DNA from: Roseicyclus marinus
Lineage (GTDB): Bacteria > Pseudomonadota > Alphaproteobacteria > Rhodobacterales > Rhodobacteraceae
Assembly (NCBI RefSeq): GCF_030163795.1
Contig: NZ_JASJOF010000006.1
Span: 234,665-298,664, forward strand
Reading direction: 5' to 3'
Length of the DNA: 64,000 bases
Numbering within the stretch: the stretch's first letter is position 1; each line of letters opens with the position of its first letter. Shown one piece after another: positions 63,901-64,000 of this stretch. The notes under the pieces are model-generated. The model had not been told where the DNA came from, did no database searches, and saw only the letters and a list, made by a program, of their open reading frames with translations. The position numbers and the translations under genes are program-made.

Positions 63901-64000
63901 TCGCCCACGCCCGTCGCCGGGTCGAAGGTCGGATCCGTCGGGTCGAAGGTCACCGAGACCACGTCCAGACCCGTCAGGTCCAGCGTGTCCCCAACCCGGC
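60960..64000 (-). CDS. Giant RTX calcium-binding protein with C-terminal Hint domain (5' end outside window)
   Basis: At least 1012 residues are visible, with no start in the window. Most of it is RTX nonapeptide repeats (GGAGDDTLEGGAGDDLL and many like it), which bind calcium after type I secretion. Two 303-residue modules are seen (from about 63980 and 63070): LDLTGLDVVSVTFDPTDPTF versus LDLRGLDVVSITYDPTDPTF, then LPDGVVDGxETGEVM, DVIEGNGG and RTX repeats. A third, shortened copy (VLDLTGNRDFDI) joins the Hint domain at ICFTPGTLIATPKGEVP (Cys codon near 61547), with VVSPQHRLLIANEM as the histidine block. Cleavage by the Hint domain is possible but unproven. Confidence 0.9.
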   Translation of the reverse strand, partial: RVGDTLDLTGLDVVSVTFDPTDPTFDPATGVGESGTVVFTNAAGQPVTINFSQIENVVFDPLPDGVVDGEETGEVMGVGYDDSNAPTDGGGDVIGNGPDVIEGNGGDDTIDAGAGDDTVDGGAGDDAIVGGFGNDSLTGGEGGDSLYGGAGDDTLEGGAGDDLLVPGSFDGTQPVGNPTSNDGPGNRNLVNGGDGNDTILASVGADTLNGDAGDDLIIGNGGNDLIAGGDGADTLDGEDGVDTIDGGAGDDDIVVSGGDLATGGSGDDVFTVDDTRPETGTITVIGGETGEEAVIDPTNNPGGRIGDVLDLRGLDVVSITYDPTDPTFDPVTGTGESGTAVINNAAGQPVTIAFSEIETVLFDVLPDGVVDGLETGEVMNPGYADAEGDTIDGPDGLDDVIEGNGGNDTINAGDGNDTVDGGAGEDVINGGIGDDVLDGGAEDDTVSGGLGDDTVQGGAGDDELFGNEGNDLVDGGVGNDVLGGAEGDDTLLGGAGLDTLTGGSGNDSLDGGTGSDTITGNSGRDTITDLDGDNLIVSGDTGLPDRGFPIVGNADPDPADDRDVVTTGAGNDTIQTGDDADVIDAGDGDNVVDGGFDDDVISTGTGADRIVGGEGSDTITSGDGNDTIFAGVDAAGADTLNLIDDNLVASRNDPILDNGRDVIDAGAGDDLVFGADDDDTIFGGAGNDTLDGGIDDDVIDGGTGDDMIIGGQGADSLSGGLGNDTFTVGNFTDPIFGDTYREGLGDTIVGGEDPDGNDIDVLDLTGNRDFDIFLEDSIDPTGASGESGRVVFYTDATKSVVQGELVFREIEEIAGPICFTPGTLIATPKGEVPVESLREGDRVITRDNGIQEIRWLGQRTLDRAELGQNPHFRPILVRKGSLGHGLPERDMVVSPQHRLLIANEMTDLYFNESEVLVPAKHLVGTSGIMQLDTLRTTYVHFMFDRHEVVLSNGSWTESFQPGAQSMGTLADEVRDEILGLFPELKTREGLDGYVSARRSLKAHEAKLLQHRG

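Noticed and set aside
61000..63962. CRISPR-like array suggested by regular GC-rich repeats
   Set aside because: The repeats are the codons of RTX nonapeptides within one long open frame; there are no constant repeats separated by unique spacers.

Overview
The window is chromosomal DNA of a high-GC alphaproteobacterium, most probably a member of the Rhodobacteraceae. This is inferred from gene content and order: trkA-trkH-hfq, a ChpT histidine phosphotransferase, an olsB-olsA pair, csp-DUF192-tRNA-Pro, a coenzyme B12-dependent ribonucleotide reductase (nrdJ), aroK-aroB beside xerD and a CNNM/CBS protein, and Hint-domain RTX proteins. No rRNA, CRISPR array, prophage or insertion sequence was seen.

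Layout. 1-6.9 kb: potassium uptake (trkA, trkH), the start of hfq, an HNH endonuclease, and an overlapping set of a serine esterase, an AlkA-type glycosylase and TrmJ, with a ThiE-like gene on the other strand. 6.9-9.6 kb: ornithine-lipid genes (olsB, olsA) with a perfect CtrA-type site upstream, a DUF3553 protein and chpT. 9.6-18 kb: gamma-carbonic anhydrase, gmk, yicC, class II DAHP synthase, a GlxA/GbdR-type regulator, glnE with a small overlapping gene, and ybaK. 18-30.3 kb: one long minus-strand cluster for ribosome recycling, isoprenoid and phospholipid precursors, outer-membrane assembly and lipid A: pyrH, frr, uppS, cdsA, dxr, rseP, a 45-residue membrane microprotein, bamA, skp, fabZ, lpxA, lpxI, lpxB. 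30.4-40.6 kb: miaA, then an AraC regulator and a complete peptide/nickel-class ABC importer whose two permeases carry unusual insertions, a small membrane protein and a secreted metallo-beta-lactamase-fold protein. 40.6-46.9 kb: an AT-richer ImmA/IrrE-type metallopeptidase behind nrdJ, tRNA-Pro(TGG), a DUF192 protein and a double cold-shock-domain protein. 46.9-60.9 kb: pdxH, fabI, a xanthine phosphoribosyltransferase, a Hint-domain protein, aroK-aroB, two secreted or membrane proteins of unknown function, xerD, a CNNM/CBS transporter-like protein, a DUF2254 membrane protein, a dimethylglycine-dehydrogenase-like flavoprotein and a MobA-like nucleotidyltransferase. 60.9-64 kb: the C-terminal part of a very large RTX protein ending in a second Hint domain; its start lies outside the window.

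The least ordinary signals are: a composite intergenic element found at three places (about 6.92, 54.9 and 60.2 kb), with a variable-sequence 6-3-6 hairpin that keeps its base pairing, a GGGGG-CTCTG-CCCCC hairpin and a conserved tail; a tandem 303-residue module in the RTX protein whose last, degenerate copy runs straight into the Hint cysteine; a second, non-RTX Hint protein 11 kb away; a CtrA box beside chpT in front of the ornithine-lipid genes; the enlarged permeases of the ABC importer; and several tiny, well-placed membrane-protein genes.
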